Below are positions 12,517 through 24,536 of a DNA stretch of 64,000 nt, in pieces. The first letter of the stretch is position 1. Each line of letters opens with the position of its first letter. The position numbers and the translations under genes are program-made. The stretch is from Dillenia suffruticosa. Its lineage: Eukaryota; Streptophyta; Magnoliopsida; Dilleniales; Dilleniaceae. The notes under the pieces are model-generated. The model made no database searches. It was not told the DNA's origin and saw only the letters and a list, made by a program, of their open reading frames with translations. The stretch is taken from NCBI GenBank assembly GCA_033439265.1, contig JAVTVX010000002.1, forward strand, positions 12,506,174 through 12,570,173. The letters run 5' to 3'.

Positions 12517-13281
12517 TGATGTGAACCCGTTGAGTATAAAAACCCTAGAATCCACGAACAAGTTAATTTAGCCCAAAAATCGTCCCAACGAATTATTTGA
12601 ACCGGTGGAATTTAAAATCTCAACCCTTGCCCTAAAGGAGGAAAAACCTAAGGTATGTGACCTTAGACCCGTTTCTCACTACATCAAGAACCTTGGTATA
12701 AAGATGAAATGAATGACGTCACAATCTAGATGATTCAAAACCTAGATTGATAAGTCAAAGAACTAAACAAGACTCATATCTTGAATAAATTCAAGTTCTC
12801 AAAAGAACAAGACCTGTGTGAAGAATTCTCACAATTTTATTAATTCTCTCAAAAGTGTTGTTTTACACAATGTATAATGACTTATTTATAACCTAAAGGT
12901 AAAACATAATTGACAACTAAAAATTTAGTAACTCTCTAAATAATAAAGAATTAGGAAACTAAAAGTTACAAAAAAATAAGAATTAGGAAACTAAATAAAT
13001 CAAACTATTTTGACCAACTTTTACTGCTATTTTCTTCATTTTCGTCCTCCCTTGGTTTTGGGTAGTTTTGGGCCTTTTATTTTTCCAACTGGGCTTGTAT
13101 AAGCATAATTAAGGCCCCTTTTGGTTTTATATTTATTTGGGATTCAATTTCTTGTTGTAAAGCCCCCTGAATTAAATTATTCAGTGGTTCTTTGAATCTT
13201 TTAACTCAGGTTTTTGTCACCGGCCCAACTGGGATTTGAGTTGGGTTTCGTGAATTCCTTGCAATCTTAATAATCTCATCA
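12517..13281 (-). repeat. Gypsy LTR, inner copy (3' LTR of the internal region)
   Basis: 765 bp, TGATG...CATCA. It is followed on its inner side (13282 onward) by TTTCCCTCCTC, which is a polypurine tract on the element strand, as expected for the 3' LTR. Confidence 0.9.
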
Positions 13282-16200
13282 TTTCCCTCCTCTTGAGAAG
13301 GATTTGTTCTCAAATCGTCACCTACATCAAAAGGACTCAAGTCAGTAATATTGAAAGTAGCACTAACATGATACTCACCTGGTAAATCAAGTTTGTAAGC
13401 ATTGTCGTTGATCAGTTCTATCACTTGAAAAGGACCATCTCCTCAGGGCAACAACTTGGAACGTCTCTGTGCCGGAAATCTTTCCTTCCGCATGTGTAAC
13501 CAAACCCAATCACCGGGTTCAAAAATCAACTTGTGACGTCCCTTGTTAGCTTGTTTGATATATTGTTCGGTCCTCCGCTCTATATTGAACCGTACTTTCT
13601 CGTGAAGTTGTTTCACAAATTCTGCTTTTCTCTTACCATCTAAATTCACTTGTTCAGAAATAGGTAAAGGTAAGAAATCCAAAGGAGTTAAAGGATTAAA
13701 ACCATAAACAATTTCAAATGGTGAGAATTTAGTAGTAGAGTGAAAAGCACGATTATATGCAAACTCAACATGTGGCAAATATTCTTCCCAAGTTTTAATA
13801 TTTTTACCAATGATAGCCCTCAACAAAGTGGATAAAGTTCTGTTGACTATTTTTGTTTGACCATCAGTTTGAGGATGACAAGTTGTTGAAAATAAAAGTT
13901 TCGTTCCTAACTTTCCCCACAATGTCTTCCAAAAGTAACTCAGGAACTTAGTATCTCGATCTGAAACGATTGTTCTAGGCATCCCACGTAACCTCACAAT
14001 TTCCCTAAAGAATAATTCCGCAATATGAGAAGCATTATCAGATTTATGACAAGAAATAAAATGAGCCATCTTAGAAAATCGATCTACAACTACAAAGATC
14101 GAATCTCGTCCATATTTATTCTTAGGTAAACCCAAAACAAAATCCATTGAAATGCCAATTCAAGGTGAACTAGGAATAGGTAGGTGTGTGTAAAGACCAT
14201 TAGGTTGAACCTTAGATTTAGTTTGCCTACAGGTAATACATCTACCATAAAATCTCTCAATGTCTCGCTTCATGTGTGGCCAATAAAAGTGCTCTTGTAA
14301 AATTGTCAAGGTTTTAGCAACTCCAAAATGTCTCGTTAACCCTCCGCTATGAGATTCTCGAACTAATAACTCTCTCAATGAACAATTTGGCATGCACAAC
14401 TTATTTTCTCTAAACAGAAAATTCTCATGCCTATAAAATTTGCCCTCTGCAGACTTTTCACATACACTATAAATTTCTCCAAAATCATGGTCATCATGAC
14501 AAGATTCTTTAATATGCTCAAAACCAAGAAATTTAGCATTAAGAGTAGAGATTAAGGTATACCTACGTGAAAATGTATCCGCAACTACATTCTCCTTATC
14601 TTGTTTATATCGAATGACATAAGGAAAAGTTTCGATGAATTCCATCCATCGAGCATGTCTCTTATTTAGCTTATGTTGACTTTTTAAATGTTTCAAGAAT
14701 TCATGATCCGTACGAATCACAAATTCTTTCGGCCACAAATAGTGTTGTCATGTCTCCAAAACTCGAACCAATGCGTACAATTATTTGTCATAGGTAAGAT
14801 AGTTAAGTGCAGCCCCGCTTAACTTATCGCTAAAGTATGCAAGTGGTCTTTCATCCTGCATAAGAACAGCGCCTATACTTACACCAGAAGCATCACATTC
14901 AATTTCAAATGTTTTAGAAAAGTTTGGTAAAGCAAGTAAAGGTGCATGAGTAAGCTTATGTTTAATAAGTTGAAACGCCTTCTCTTGCTCTTCACTCTAT
15001 TGAAATGCAACGTTTTTCTTGATGACTTGCGTAAGCGATGCAGCGATAGTGCTAAAATCTTTCACGAATCTCCTGTAAAAACTAGCAAAACCATGAAAAC
15101 TTCTAACATTACCTATATTGGAGGGGGTTGGCCATTCTTGGATGGCTTTGATCTTTTCTTCATCTACCTCAATGCCTTTAGCACTCACAACAAAACCGAG
15201 AAAAACAAGCTTGTCGGTGCAGAAGGTACACTTTTTGAGGTTAGCATATAAATTTTCTTTTCTAAGTACATCCAAAACCGAATGCAAATGTGAGACATGA
15301 TAATGCAAACTTTTGCTATATATCAAAATATTATCAAAATAAACAACAACGAATTTACCAATAAAAGCACGCAAAATATGATTCATTAAGCGCATAAATG
15401 TACTAGGCGCATTGGTTAATCCAAAGGGCATAACTAACCACTCATACAACCCATATTTAGTTTTAAAAGCTGTTTTCCATTCATCTCCTTCTCTCATTCG
15501 TATTTGATGATATCCACTCTTAAGATTAATTTTAGAAAACACACAAGCACCATGCAACTCATCTAAATGTCATCTAAACCAGGAATAGGGTGTCGATATC
15601 TTACCGTTATGTTGTTGATGGCTCGGCAGTCAACACACATCCTCCATGTTCTATCTTTCTTAGGTACCAAAATCACCGAAACTGCACATGGACTCATACT
15701 TTCTCTCACATGCCCCTTTTCCATCAACTCTTCGACTTGTCTTTGAAGCTCCTTCGCCTCTTCTGGATTGCTTCTATATGCTGGACGATTTGGAATTAAT
15801 GCATCGGGTATGAAATCAATTTGATGTTCAATCCCTCGGATAGGTGGCAAACCTTGGGGTAGCTTTTCAGGAAACATATCTTCGAACTCCTGCAAAAGAG
15901 AAACAATAACACTCAGCAAAGAAGGGTTAAGTTGGTCAGTATTTAAAAGGAGTTCCTCAGTGGCCGTCTTGAGAGCATCGCTCGCTTAACTTCACTTGTT
16001 TTGACATAAAAATTCTTTTGTTTTTTCTTGGATTTTACCTCATCGGCCGAACTTTCCTCTCTTTTCTCTTTCTCATCAAATTCGGTCTTTCTCTCTTCTT
16101 TTCTCTCTTTTTTCTCTTCTCTCAACCCATTTTGATTTTTTTGTTTTTGTTACTCACTCAATTTTTGCAACCTCACTCGGTCTTCATAGACTTGCTTTGG

Positions 16201-17289
16201 TGTCATCGGAATTAGAGTGATTTTTCATTGGTTGAACATGAATGAATATTTGTTTGTGTTGCCGTCATGTTGCACATGTCGATCAAATTGCCAAGGCATT
16301 CCTAACAAAATATGCCCAGCCTGTATTGGCACCACATCACATAACACCTCATCTTCATATTTCCCACTCAAAATATGTTTCGGGATCGCTTTTATCTTGA
16401 AACGATAGAATTTTCATCTTGATACTACCTAAATTGTTGTCTACCCGGTTATTAACTTCTCTATTCGACCAAGTCTCCTATGATTACCCACTGACAACCT
16501 ATCAAACTCCTTTTCTAACCCATCCCCTTCAAACTAATCCACAACTTCAGTTTCTCTTTGATGAAACCTATTCCTCGTGGAGGGGGTTGGCACTATGGAT
16601 GGTTGTCCCTTTTGCGACCCCTCTTCCACCTTATCCAACCTTTCATGTATAAGATATAACTCCCTCTTCATCATCCGTCTCATCTCCCCCATAAATGCTT
16701 GTAGTTGTAGATTCGACCCAACCTGTGGTTGAACCTCTTCACTTATGTTATCTTTTTGATTTTGAGTCATGATTGGAATCTGCAAGATAATGTTATAATA
16801 AAATACGAAAAAAACTCACCACACTCCCTCACGTATTTCACTCAAAAATAATGATTCACTCAAATCCACTCGTGTTTCACTCTATATATTTGGCTTTTAT
16901 TTTTAATGAATTCTCTTTTGCCTTTTACCACTCTACTTCACTTAGTCAAGTTCTTTATTGAATTCGAGAATTCAACTCAAAAATAATTGTCTTGTGAAAT
17001 TCAATGACTTATATAAAAGAAAGTATAACAAGAAAAGTAAGAAGAAAAGAGAAAAATAAGGAATAAGAAAAGTAATAAATTTTAAAAAAAAATTCTAAAT
17101 TAGAAAGGAAACAGCCAAGGAATGAGATAAATAAGGAAGGTGAACAAATAAAGAAATAGTTCATAAAAGGAGAACAAATATGGAAGGTTTGAATTTGGGT
17201 AAGTGTATAAATAGTGAAATATTTCAAACCCAACCAAAAGGTAATAACACTGTCAAATCACAAAATGGAGAATTATCAATTTTGCAAAA

Positions 17290-17560
17290 TTTGAAAACTG
17301 TCCTTTTTTTTTTTCATGGCCTCTTTTTTTTGTGGGTCTTTTTTTTCTCCCCTTTTTTTTTTTGCCTTTTTTTTTCACGGCCTCTTCTTTTTTTTGGCCT
17401 CTTTTTTTTGTGGGTCTTTTTTTTTGCCCTTCTTTTCTTTTTTTGGGAATATGACAGCACAAAAAATAAAAAATAAGTATACAAAAAAATAAGAAATAAA
17501 CCAACGAATGAAGAGTTTTCAGATACAAAAAAAAATTAAATAAGAATAATTCGAAAGAAA
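17290..17560 (-). repeat. Homopolymer-rich tandem repeat in the gypsy leader
   Basis: Between the gag remnant and the primer site lies a T-rich stretch (A-rich on the element strand) with short reiterated words, including several copies of TGGCCTCTTTTTT and GTGGGTCTTTTTT. No coding function is apparent. Such leaders are common in plant gypsy elements but this one is unusually homopolymeric. Confidence 0.6.
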
Positions 17561-17590
17561 AAAAAAACTTGAATTGGCTCTGATACCAAC

Positions 17591-18349
17591 TGATGTGAAC
17601 CCGTTGGGTATAAAAACCCCTAGAACCCACGAACAAGTTAATTTAGCCCAAAAATCGTCCGAACGAATTATTTGAATCGGTGGAACTTAAAACCTTAACC
17701 CTTGCCCTAAAGGAGGAAAGATATGTGACCTTAGACTCGTTTCTCATTAGATCAAGAACTTTGGTATAAAGATCGAATAAATGACACCACAATCTAGATG
17801 ATTCGAAACCTAGATTGATAAGTCAAAGAACTAAACAAGACTCATATCTTGAATAAGTTCAAATTCTCAAAAGAACAAGATCTGTGTGAAAAATCCTCAC
17901 AATTTTATTAATTTTCTCAAAAGTATTGTTTTACATAATGTATAATGATCTATTTATAGTCTAAAGGTAAAATATAATTGACAACTAAAAATTTCGTAAC
18001 TCTCTAAATAATAAAGAATTAGGAAACTAAAAGTTACAAAAAAATAAGAATTAGGAAACTAAATAAATCAAACTATTTTGACCAACTTTTGCTGCTATTT
18101 TCTTCATTTTCGTCCCCCCTTGATTTTGAGTAGTTTTGGGTCTTTTATTTTTCTAACTGGGCTTGTATAAGCATAATTAAGACCCCTTTTGGTTTTATAT
18201 TTATTTGGGTTTCAATTTCTTGTTGTAAAGCCCCCTGAATTAAATTATTCAATGGTTCTTTGAATCTTTTAACTCGGGTCTTTGTCATCGGCCCAACTGG
18301 GACTTGAGTTGGGTCTCGTGAATTCCTTGCAATCTTGATGATCTCATCA
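17591..18349 (-). repeat. Gypsy 5' LTR
   Basis: 759 bp, TGATG...CATCA. It is adjoined by the initiator Met-tRNA primer-site complement at about 17578-17589 and on the outside by GAGAG. Confidence 0.9.
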
Positions 18350-18590
18350 GAGAGGGTAATAGATGTGCCGATCACCTCGTTGCCCTTGCTCATGGCTACA
18401 GATCGGGAATTCATGTTCTCGATCTCCCTCCTTCATCGTTGTGTGTTTTGCTCCAGGGAGATATGATGGGTTTAAAGACCCTAGGGCCAAGAAGAGACCT
18501 AATTTTTTTAAGCCCAGAGGTTTGGGGATGGGCCTTGGCCCGTAGCTGTGTTGTTTTGGTTTTGTTTCTTCCTTCTCACAAAAAAAAAAA
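18350..18590 (+). mobile_element. LINE fragment, part 3: RNase H end and 3' tail with poly(A)
   Basis: Starts with the second GAGAG and reads GNRCADHLVALAHGY, the conserved end of the LINE RNase H. Non-coding tail follows and ends in an A run at about 18580-18590. That run gives the 3' end and confirms the + orientation. I could not find a clear target duplication for the LINE itself. Confidence 0.75.
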
Positions 18591-18639
18591 GATGTTTTTG
18601 TGATTTTTGCACCGCTATGGGCGTTGGTCCTAAACCTAC

Positions 18640-18815
18640 TTCAGGCTCAGGATCTAGCTCTGATTATGACTCCAAGCTCCGGCTCACTAGCTGTGAGCTC
18701 TAACTCTAGCTTTAGCTCTGCCTCAAACTCAAGATTTCGCTTTGACTTTGACTCTGAGGTCTAGCTCTTGGCTTTTGCTCTGGTGTTTGCTTTAACTTTT
18801 GCTGATTTGGTTCCG
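18640..18815. repeat. Degenerate hexanucleotide repeat
   Basis: A stretch of words such as AGCTCT, GACTCT, GCTTTA and GCTCTG at a six-base spacing, interrupted by substitutions. It lies just after the LINE tail. It reads as alternating two-residue peptides in either strand, but stops interrupt it, so I treat it as a decayed minisatellite and not a gene. Confidence 0.5.
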
Positions 18816-18889
18816 ATATTGGTTTTGACTGCCAGAGGCATGTGTAAATGTGTGAATCTCTTTTTACAAAAGAAACTATGATACCATAA

Positions 18890-19130
18890 TAAAACATATA
18901 TATTGAATATAATAGATAAGCATGATCCTGATACTATATTCAACATAAAAAGTAACATAATAATAATATAAATATTAATATTCAATTATTTTATGAAATT
19001 ATAATAATATATTGAGTTTATATAGAAAACTTATTATTTATAAATATAAAAATATAAAATAAAGAAAATCAAATATGTATTAATTGATTTGATTTTGATA
19101 TATAATATAATTTTTAATAATAAAGTAAAA
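18890..19130. repeat. AT-rich dispersed repeat, copy 2 (right of the transposon nest)
   Basis: Partner of 5720-5945: both contain AATATTCAATTAT, then TTTATATAGAAAA, then TTGATTTTGATATATAAT or a close form. Same orientation. Confidence 0.5.
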
Positions 19131-19808
19131 AGAAAACCAAACTCCCAATTTTTGGTCATGACTAGAATTAATCCCGGCATGGTAATCCTACAAATGTACT
19201 AATAAATTCATAGTAATATGTCTCTAACAATTAATTGATAATTATATGTATTATGCATAGGATGAACATAAACATTATCCCGTACATCCTATGCAACTAT
19301 GAATTGAAATTGTAATCCCAAATCTATGCAATTATGTACATGTACATCCCATGCATGTAAGTATTGCATGTACAATTAATTACTAGAGAATTGGCCTCAT
19401 AAATATAAATCAATTCAATTAATTATAAAAAAGATGCCATTATTTACATGTATATAATCTCGCACATGTACAATTGGCCTTGAGAATTGAAAATTGAAAA
19501 TTTTCACAATTTCACTTTTTAGAAATATACATCAAATGTAATTTTTTTAATGAGCACTCGAGCATGGGGGGTGGGGGAAATAAAAAAAAAAAAGAAAAAA
19601 AAGAAACACTTCACAAAGTAATCGACGAAAAAAAGAAGAAAAAAATAAAAAATAAAAAAAATAAAAGCTCCACTTCCCGCCAACCCCATTTGTGCCCCGA
19701 AACCTTATTTCGACTTTCCCTTTCAAAAACCCTAGCCAAACTTTAAAAACCCTCCGCCTCTCTTCCTCTCCACCGAACTCCACCAGAATTGTAATCTCCG
19801 AAAAACCG
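19131..19808. other. Spacer and 5' leader of GMP synthase
   Basis: AT-rich spacer with several CATGTAC and TGCAT words (19250-19470), then an A-rich tract (19578-19665) and a pyrimidine-rich leader before the ATG at 19809. No other gene is visible. Confidence 0.5.
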
Positions 19809-20977
19809 ATGGAACCCCAAGTGAAATCAAACCTGGTTCTAATCCTCGATTACGGCTCTCAATACACACATCTAATCACTCGCCGAATCCGAAAGCTCTC
19901 ACTTTTCTCGCTCTGCATCTCAGGCTCATCCTCTCTCAAAGCCATTTCTGACCTAAACCCACGTGTCATCATCCTCTCTGGAGGACCCCACTCGGTTCAT
20001 TCTGAAAATTCACCGTGTTTCCCAGATGGGTTTGTGGAATATGTGGAGAAAAATGGTGTTTTTGTGTTGGGTATATGTTATGGTCTTCAATTGATTGTGC
20101 AGAAATTGGGGGGTGAAGTTAGGGTTGGAGAGAAGCAAGAGTATGGAAGGATGGAGATTGAGGTTGTGGAGAGTGAAAGTAGAGGGTTGTTTGGGAATAA
20201 GTGTTTTGGGGATAAACAGGTTGTTTGGATGAGTCATGGCGATGAGGCTGTCAAATTGCCTGATGGGTTTAGGGTTGTGGCTAGGAGTCAACAAGGGTCT
20301 GTTGCTGCTATTGAGGATAGGGATAGGAGGTTTTTCGGGCTTCAGTATCATCCTGAGGTAATCTAGGGTTTATTCAATTCTGGTTCGAATATTTTTTTTT
20401 AATTGATTGGTTTCATAATTTTCTAAGTTTTTTGCTTTCATGGTAATTTTTTCCCCTGAAAAATGTAATGATATCCAACCCCAAAATAATAATCGAATAT
20501 AGGAAGGATGATTTGCTACCCGTTGTCTGGGTCAAATGACTTGTAGTTTGACTGTTGGTACTACATCAGCGTATGGCTACTGACGTAGCCTTTCTGGCCA
20601 TTGTCTTGGATGTATCCACTGAGAAGCCTGAAATATTGTCTGCAAACTTAGGAAACTGGGTAAGGTAGCAACAAGATGGCAACTGGTTTTTTGGATGTTG
20701 TATGGATTTTAAGTTGGCTTTTTTATTTATTTATTTTTTTCGTTTTAATGACTATTGGTTCCGGGCATAATCAGTGACGTAAGTCACTAAAAGGATGGGA
20801 GCAAAAGTTTGAACATGATACTTCTTTGCTTGTTCATCATGAGGTGAGGTGGAAATCCGGCCTGGTGGAAATCTTGTGGTAGGTCGTGCATGTAATTACT
20901 TCATAAATGTTCATTCTGCGGTGGGATTAATGTCCGAGCCTGAAAGTTATGCTTGGCTCTTACAAGACCTGCAAGAG

Positions 20978-21022
<45 letters not shown>

Positions 21023-23473
21023 ACAGATATTGTGAATCTCCATCATTTGAGTACAGGCTTCATAATTTTGGCTCCGGTGGTTAGTTGTATCTTGTTGGTT
21101 AGTGATGTCTGATTTAAAATCATACCCACGCATTGATACGCACAAAAATTAATTGTAGTGAAGTAAATTATTATTAGATTCCAAACAGTGTCTAAACTCC
21201 TGTGAAATTTTACTATCAACACTTTACCTTTCCACAGGTGACGCACTCCCCAGAAGGGATGGAAACATTGCGTTATTTTCTTTTTGATGTTTGTGGGGTT
21301 GTTGCTGACTGGAAGATGGAAGATGTACTTGAGGAGGAAATCAAGGTGATCAGAGGTATGTTGGGGCCTGAAGATCATGTCATTTGTGCTCTGTCTGGTG
21401 GTGTGGATTCTACAGTCGCAGCCACCCTTGTTCATAAGGCTATTGGGGAGAGGCTCCATTGTGTCTTTGTTGACAATGGTTTATTGAGGTGATTGGCTAA
21501 CTTTTTTCTTCAAGCAAAGATTATAGAAAAGAAGCTTTTGTATAAGCTAAAATATGTTACTATGACAAATATCTGATGTACATGTATCGCCTTAAACGAT
21601 TGGCTGACATCTCCTTGTTGGTGATCTATTAAAACAGGTACAAGGAGAGAGAGCGTGTGATGGAGACATTTCAAAGTGATCTTCATTTGCCTGTAACTTG
21701 TGTTGATGCCACAAAACAATTTCTTACAGAGTTGAAAGGGGTGGTGGATCCTGAGAAGAAAAGGAAGATAATTGGAAGGGAGTTCATTAACATCTTTGAC
21801 TCATTTTCCCAAGAGTTGGAGCATAAGTTAGGAAAGAAGCCTGCTTACCTAGTCCAAGGAACCTTGTATCCAGATGTTATTGAATCTTGCCCACCTCCTG
21901 GAAGTGGAAGAACCCATTCTCACACAATCAAGAGCCATCATAATGTTGGAGGACTCCCTAAGGACATGAAACTGAAGCTTATTGAACCACTAAAACTCTT
22001 ATTCAAGGATGAGGTTTGGACATTGTTACAAGTTTATTTATTTATTTGTTTACTTTTGTCTTGGTTTTTTGCTGCATTATGTTGTTCTGGAATTAATTCT
22101 GCTTTTGGGTTTGAAGGTTCGTGAACTTGGGAGGATCTTGAATGTTCCTGAGGCATTTCTGAAGCGTCATCCATTTCCTGGGCCTGGTCTTGCAGTGAGA
22201 GTGTTGGGTGATGTAACGGAAGGAAATGCTTTGGAAACTCTTCGCCAGGTGACTGTCTGTAACAAGAGTGTACAGGTGGTTTGACCCAGACAGTTTATCA
22301 TCTAAATAATGATTTTCAGGTTGATGAGATTTTCATCCAGTCCATCAAAGAAGCGGGACTTTATGATTCCATCTGGCAAGCTTTTGCTGTGTTTTTGCCA
22401 ATTAGATCAGTTGGGGTCCAGGGTGATCAGAGAACACACTCTCATGTTGTTGCACTTAGAGCCGTTACAAGTCAAGATGGAATGACAGCAGACTGGTACA
22501 ATAATGTTATTATATCTTGTTATTTGAATATTTTAGCTATATGTGCATCTTATGAATTACAGATGGCATATTAAAATGATTTTATGCTGTAAAAGAAAAA
22601 GGGTGATTATATGGTGAGATATTGGATGTTGCCTGTAATTGTAAGGTTGCAAGGGCTTTCTTCACTATTCCATTGCTAAAAGAAATTAAAGGATGGTCAG
22701 CATTCAAAACCGAGTGAATTGAATCTACGGTATATATTGGTTATCTTGCACTTTTTTTTAGAGTTTGAAAGGGAAGGGAGGGTTCATTTTTGGCCTAGTG
22801 CTTTTTGTTACTTTTTTCCCCGTTCCTGAGGGCATATATGCATGAGTTTGAGCTTCATATGTTTTATTGCCTTCTCTCTTTATTTTGAATTTACAATATC
22901 ATTTTTCATTTCACTGAAACCCTACCCCCTAAGTGTTTCAATGTTATATCGTTGGTTCCTGTGAATGCAATAGTTTGCTTTATGTTCATTTGATCAATTG
23001 TTTAGTTTGGTTACACCGTGGTAGTTGCCATGTTCTCTGACTCCCCTTTTATCATTCCCTGTTTAAGGGGTTACAAGGGTGGCGAATTTATGCGTAGATG
23101 TCCTTAAAATAGAGAAGATATGTTATGTGTGCGGCACTTTTCTGGGCTGATGAGATTTAGAATCAGACTTTTCATGACTGCAAATGATCTAGTATAGCTT
23201 TTTATGATTTTTCAAGTGCTTAATTAGTAAATAGAGAGCTAAAACTCTTTCTTCTCTAGCAGTTGCTTTTCATATGAAGCTTTCTTTTTTGAAACTTTTC
23301 GTGCCCTGATATCCGCATCTCATTCGACTGTTCTTGTTTGTATTTGAAGGTACCATTTTGAACATAAGTTTCTTGATGATGTCGCTCGAAAGATTTGCAA
23401 TAGTGTCAGAGGCGTAAACCGAGTTGTTCAAGACATTACTTCAAAGCCACCATCAACTATCGAGTGGGAATGA
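19809..23473 (+). CDS. GMP synthase (glutamine-hydrolysing)
   Basis: Converts XMP to GMP using glutamine and ATP, the last step of guanine nucleotide synthesis. Six exons with matching phases: 19809-20357, 21238-21488, 21638-22013, 22117-22248, 22320-22495 and 23350-23473, giving 535 aa, the usual plant length. The N-terminal class-I glutamine amidotransferase has [15 protein letters not shown], the nucleophile Cys90 in GICYGLQ, and His181-Pro-Glu183 at the end of exon 1. The ATP-pyrophosphatase domain has the P-loop SGGVDST (residues 236-242). The C-terminal dimerisation domain has [28 protein letters not shown] and ends [10 protein letters not shown]. All key residues are present, so the gene looks intact. 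An in-frame extension upstream begins with GTG and not ATG, so 19809 is the start. The 71-nt intron 4 is short and intron 1 contains a 36-base T run. Confidence 0.96.
20983..21018. repeat. Poly(T) tract in GMP synthase intron 1
   Basis: About 36 consecutive T. It could be the tail of an old minus-strand retroposon, but no element body can be recognised beside it. Expect length variation or sequencing error here. Confidence 0.7.
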
Positions 23474-24536
23474 TGCCATATCAGATGATTTTTTTTTATG
23501 TAATTTTTTTTTGATATAATGATAACATGAATTGGCTTGAGCATAAAAGGTTGGGGCAAGGTCATTTTTGGTGAGCAGCAACAATAATTTCTTTGCATTG
23601 AGCGTGCCTTCACAAGTTCACAGCAAAAACATGAAATCCGCAAGGAGAGTATCAGACAATGTTTGATGGTAAATCTGATGTATTGTGTCTATTCTTGAAA
23701 CAATATTATCTACCTCTTAAAAGGGGTAGTAATTCTTTTGTAAGAGCAGTACTAGAACATTATAAGGATGAATTTATAAGATAATGGCATTGATCTCTTT
23801 CTAAACTTCTGCTTCTGTGAAAATTTTGCTTTCATATGCCCATTAGACTGTGTGTACAGATTCTTGGTGTATACGCATACCATTCAAGTCTTGTAACCTT
23901 AGTTGAAATGATAGAAGTTACTGCAGCTGAAGGTTTGAATTTGCTGCACTTATGATGTTTCCACATCTTTGCCTGCTATATTATGGTTGGGGTCTCTGGA
24001 GTCTCATGGCTATGCACGTTCATAGTAAAATTGAAGAGTGCATTCCTTTAATGCAAGGGGTACTGTTCTTAAGGCTGATATTTTTGAGATGTTGATGCTT
24101 GTGGGGACTGGTGGTGTGGGATCTGCCTCATCTTGCAAAATTAATTCCACCACATTAACATGGAATTGTTTATTGAAATTTTCTCTCGTTAAAGTGTTGA
24201 TTTGGACATTACTACTATATTCACTCGTTTGTGCGTGCCCGGCCACCTTGGCCGCATTTTTCTTTAGTCTAAGCCAATCATGGTTGTGTTTCTTTTATCT
24301 CGAACGTTCTTTATTTGCTCTTATTTTTAATATACATTCTTTTAAATGTAAATGATTAAAGAGTTTGAAAATACCTTTAACATTGAATTGACTGTAGAAT
24401 TTTGTGAGAATCCTAGAGAAATGGACTTGTTTAGGTGTGTTAATATTTTTTTAGCATAGCATTTCTCGTTCCTATATATGACTAACCTATGCTTTGAAAT
24501 AGCACCTAGGGAGAAAAGAAAACACTACACACAACC
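23474..24536. other. Spacer between GMP synthase and the dioxygenase gene
   Basis: Contains the GMP synthase 3' untranslated region. Short ORFs near 24010-24355 on both strands have no recognisable family. A CTATATATGA element at about 24472-24481 is a candidate TATA box for the dioxygenase gene, about 60 bp before its ATG. Confidence 0.4.

Larger units (their letters stand above)
11734..18349 (-). mobile_element. Ty3/gypsy LTR retrotransposon with a third, tandem LTR, degenerate
   Basis: Gypsy fossil of about 6.6 kb in minus orientation, flanked by an exact GAGAG duplication (11729-11733 and 18350-18354). Parts in element order: 5' LTR 17591-18349; primer site GCTCTGATACCA (about 17578-17589) for initiator Met-tRNA; a long homopolymer-rich leader; gag remnant near 16.5-16.8 kb; reverse transcriptase (about 15.0-15.9 kb, with [13 protein letters not shown]); RNase H (about 14.16-14.9 kb); integrase (about 13.44-14.15 kb, with the HHCC-type CITCRQTK just upstream); an integrase tail that runs into the LTR; LTR 12517-13281; an 18-bp primer-site-like spacer; and a further LTR 11734-12498. 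Order PR-RT-RH-INT marks it as gypsy. The coding region is interrupted in several places (about six), so it is inert. LTR divergence of a few per cent suggests moderate age. Confidence 0.9.

Noticed and set aside
19692-19808. In-frame N-terminal extension of GMP synthase rich in Ser, Thr and Arg, resembling a plastid transit peptide
   Set aside because: The extension opens with GTG and has no ATG in frame. The conserved plant GMP synthase N-terminus begins at the ATG at 19809.
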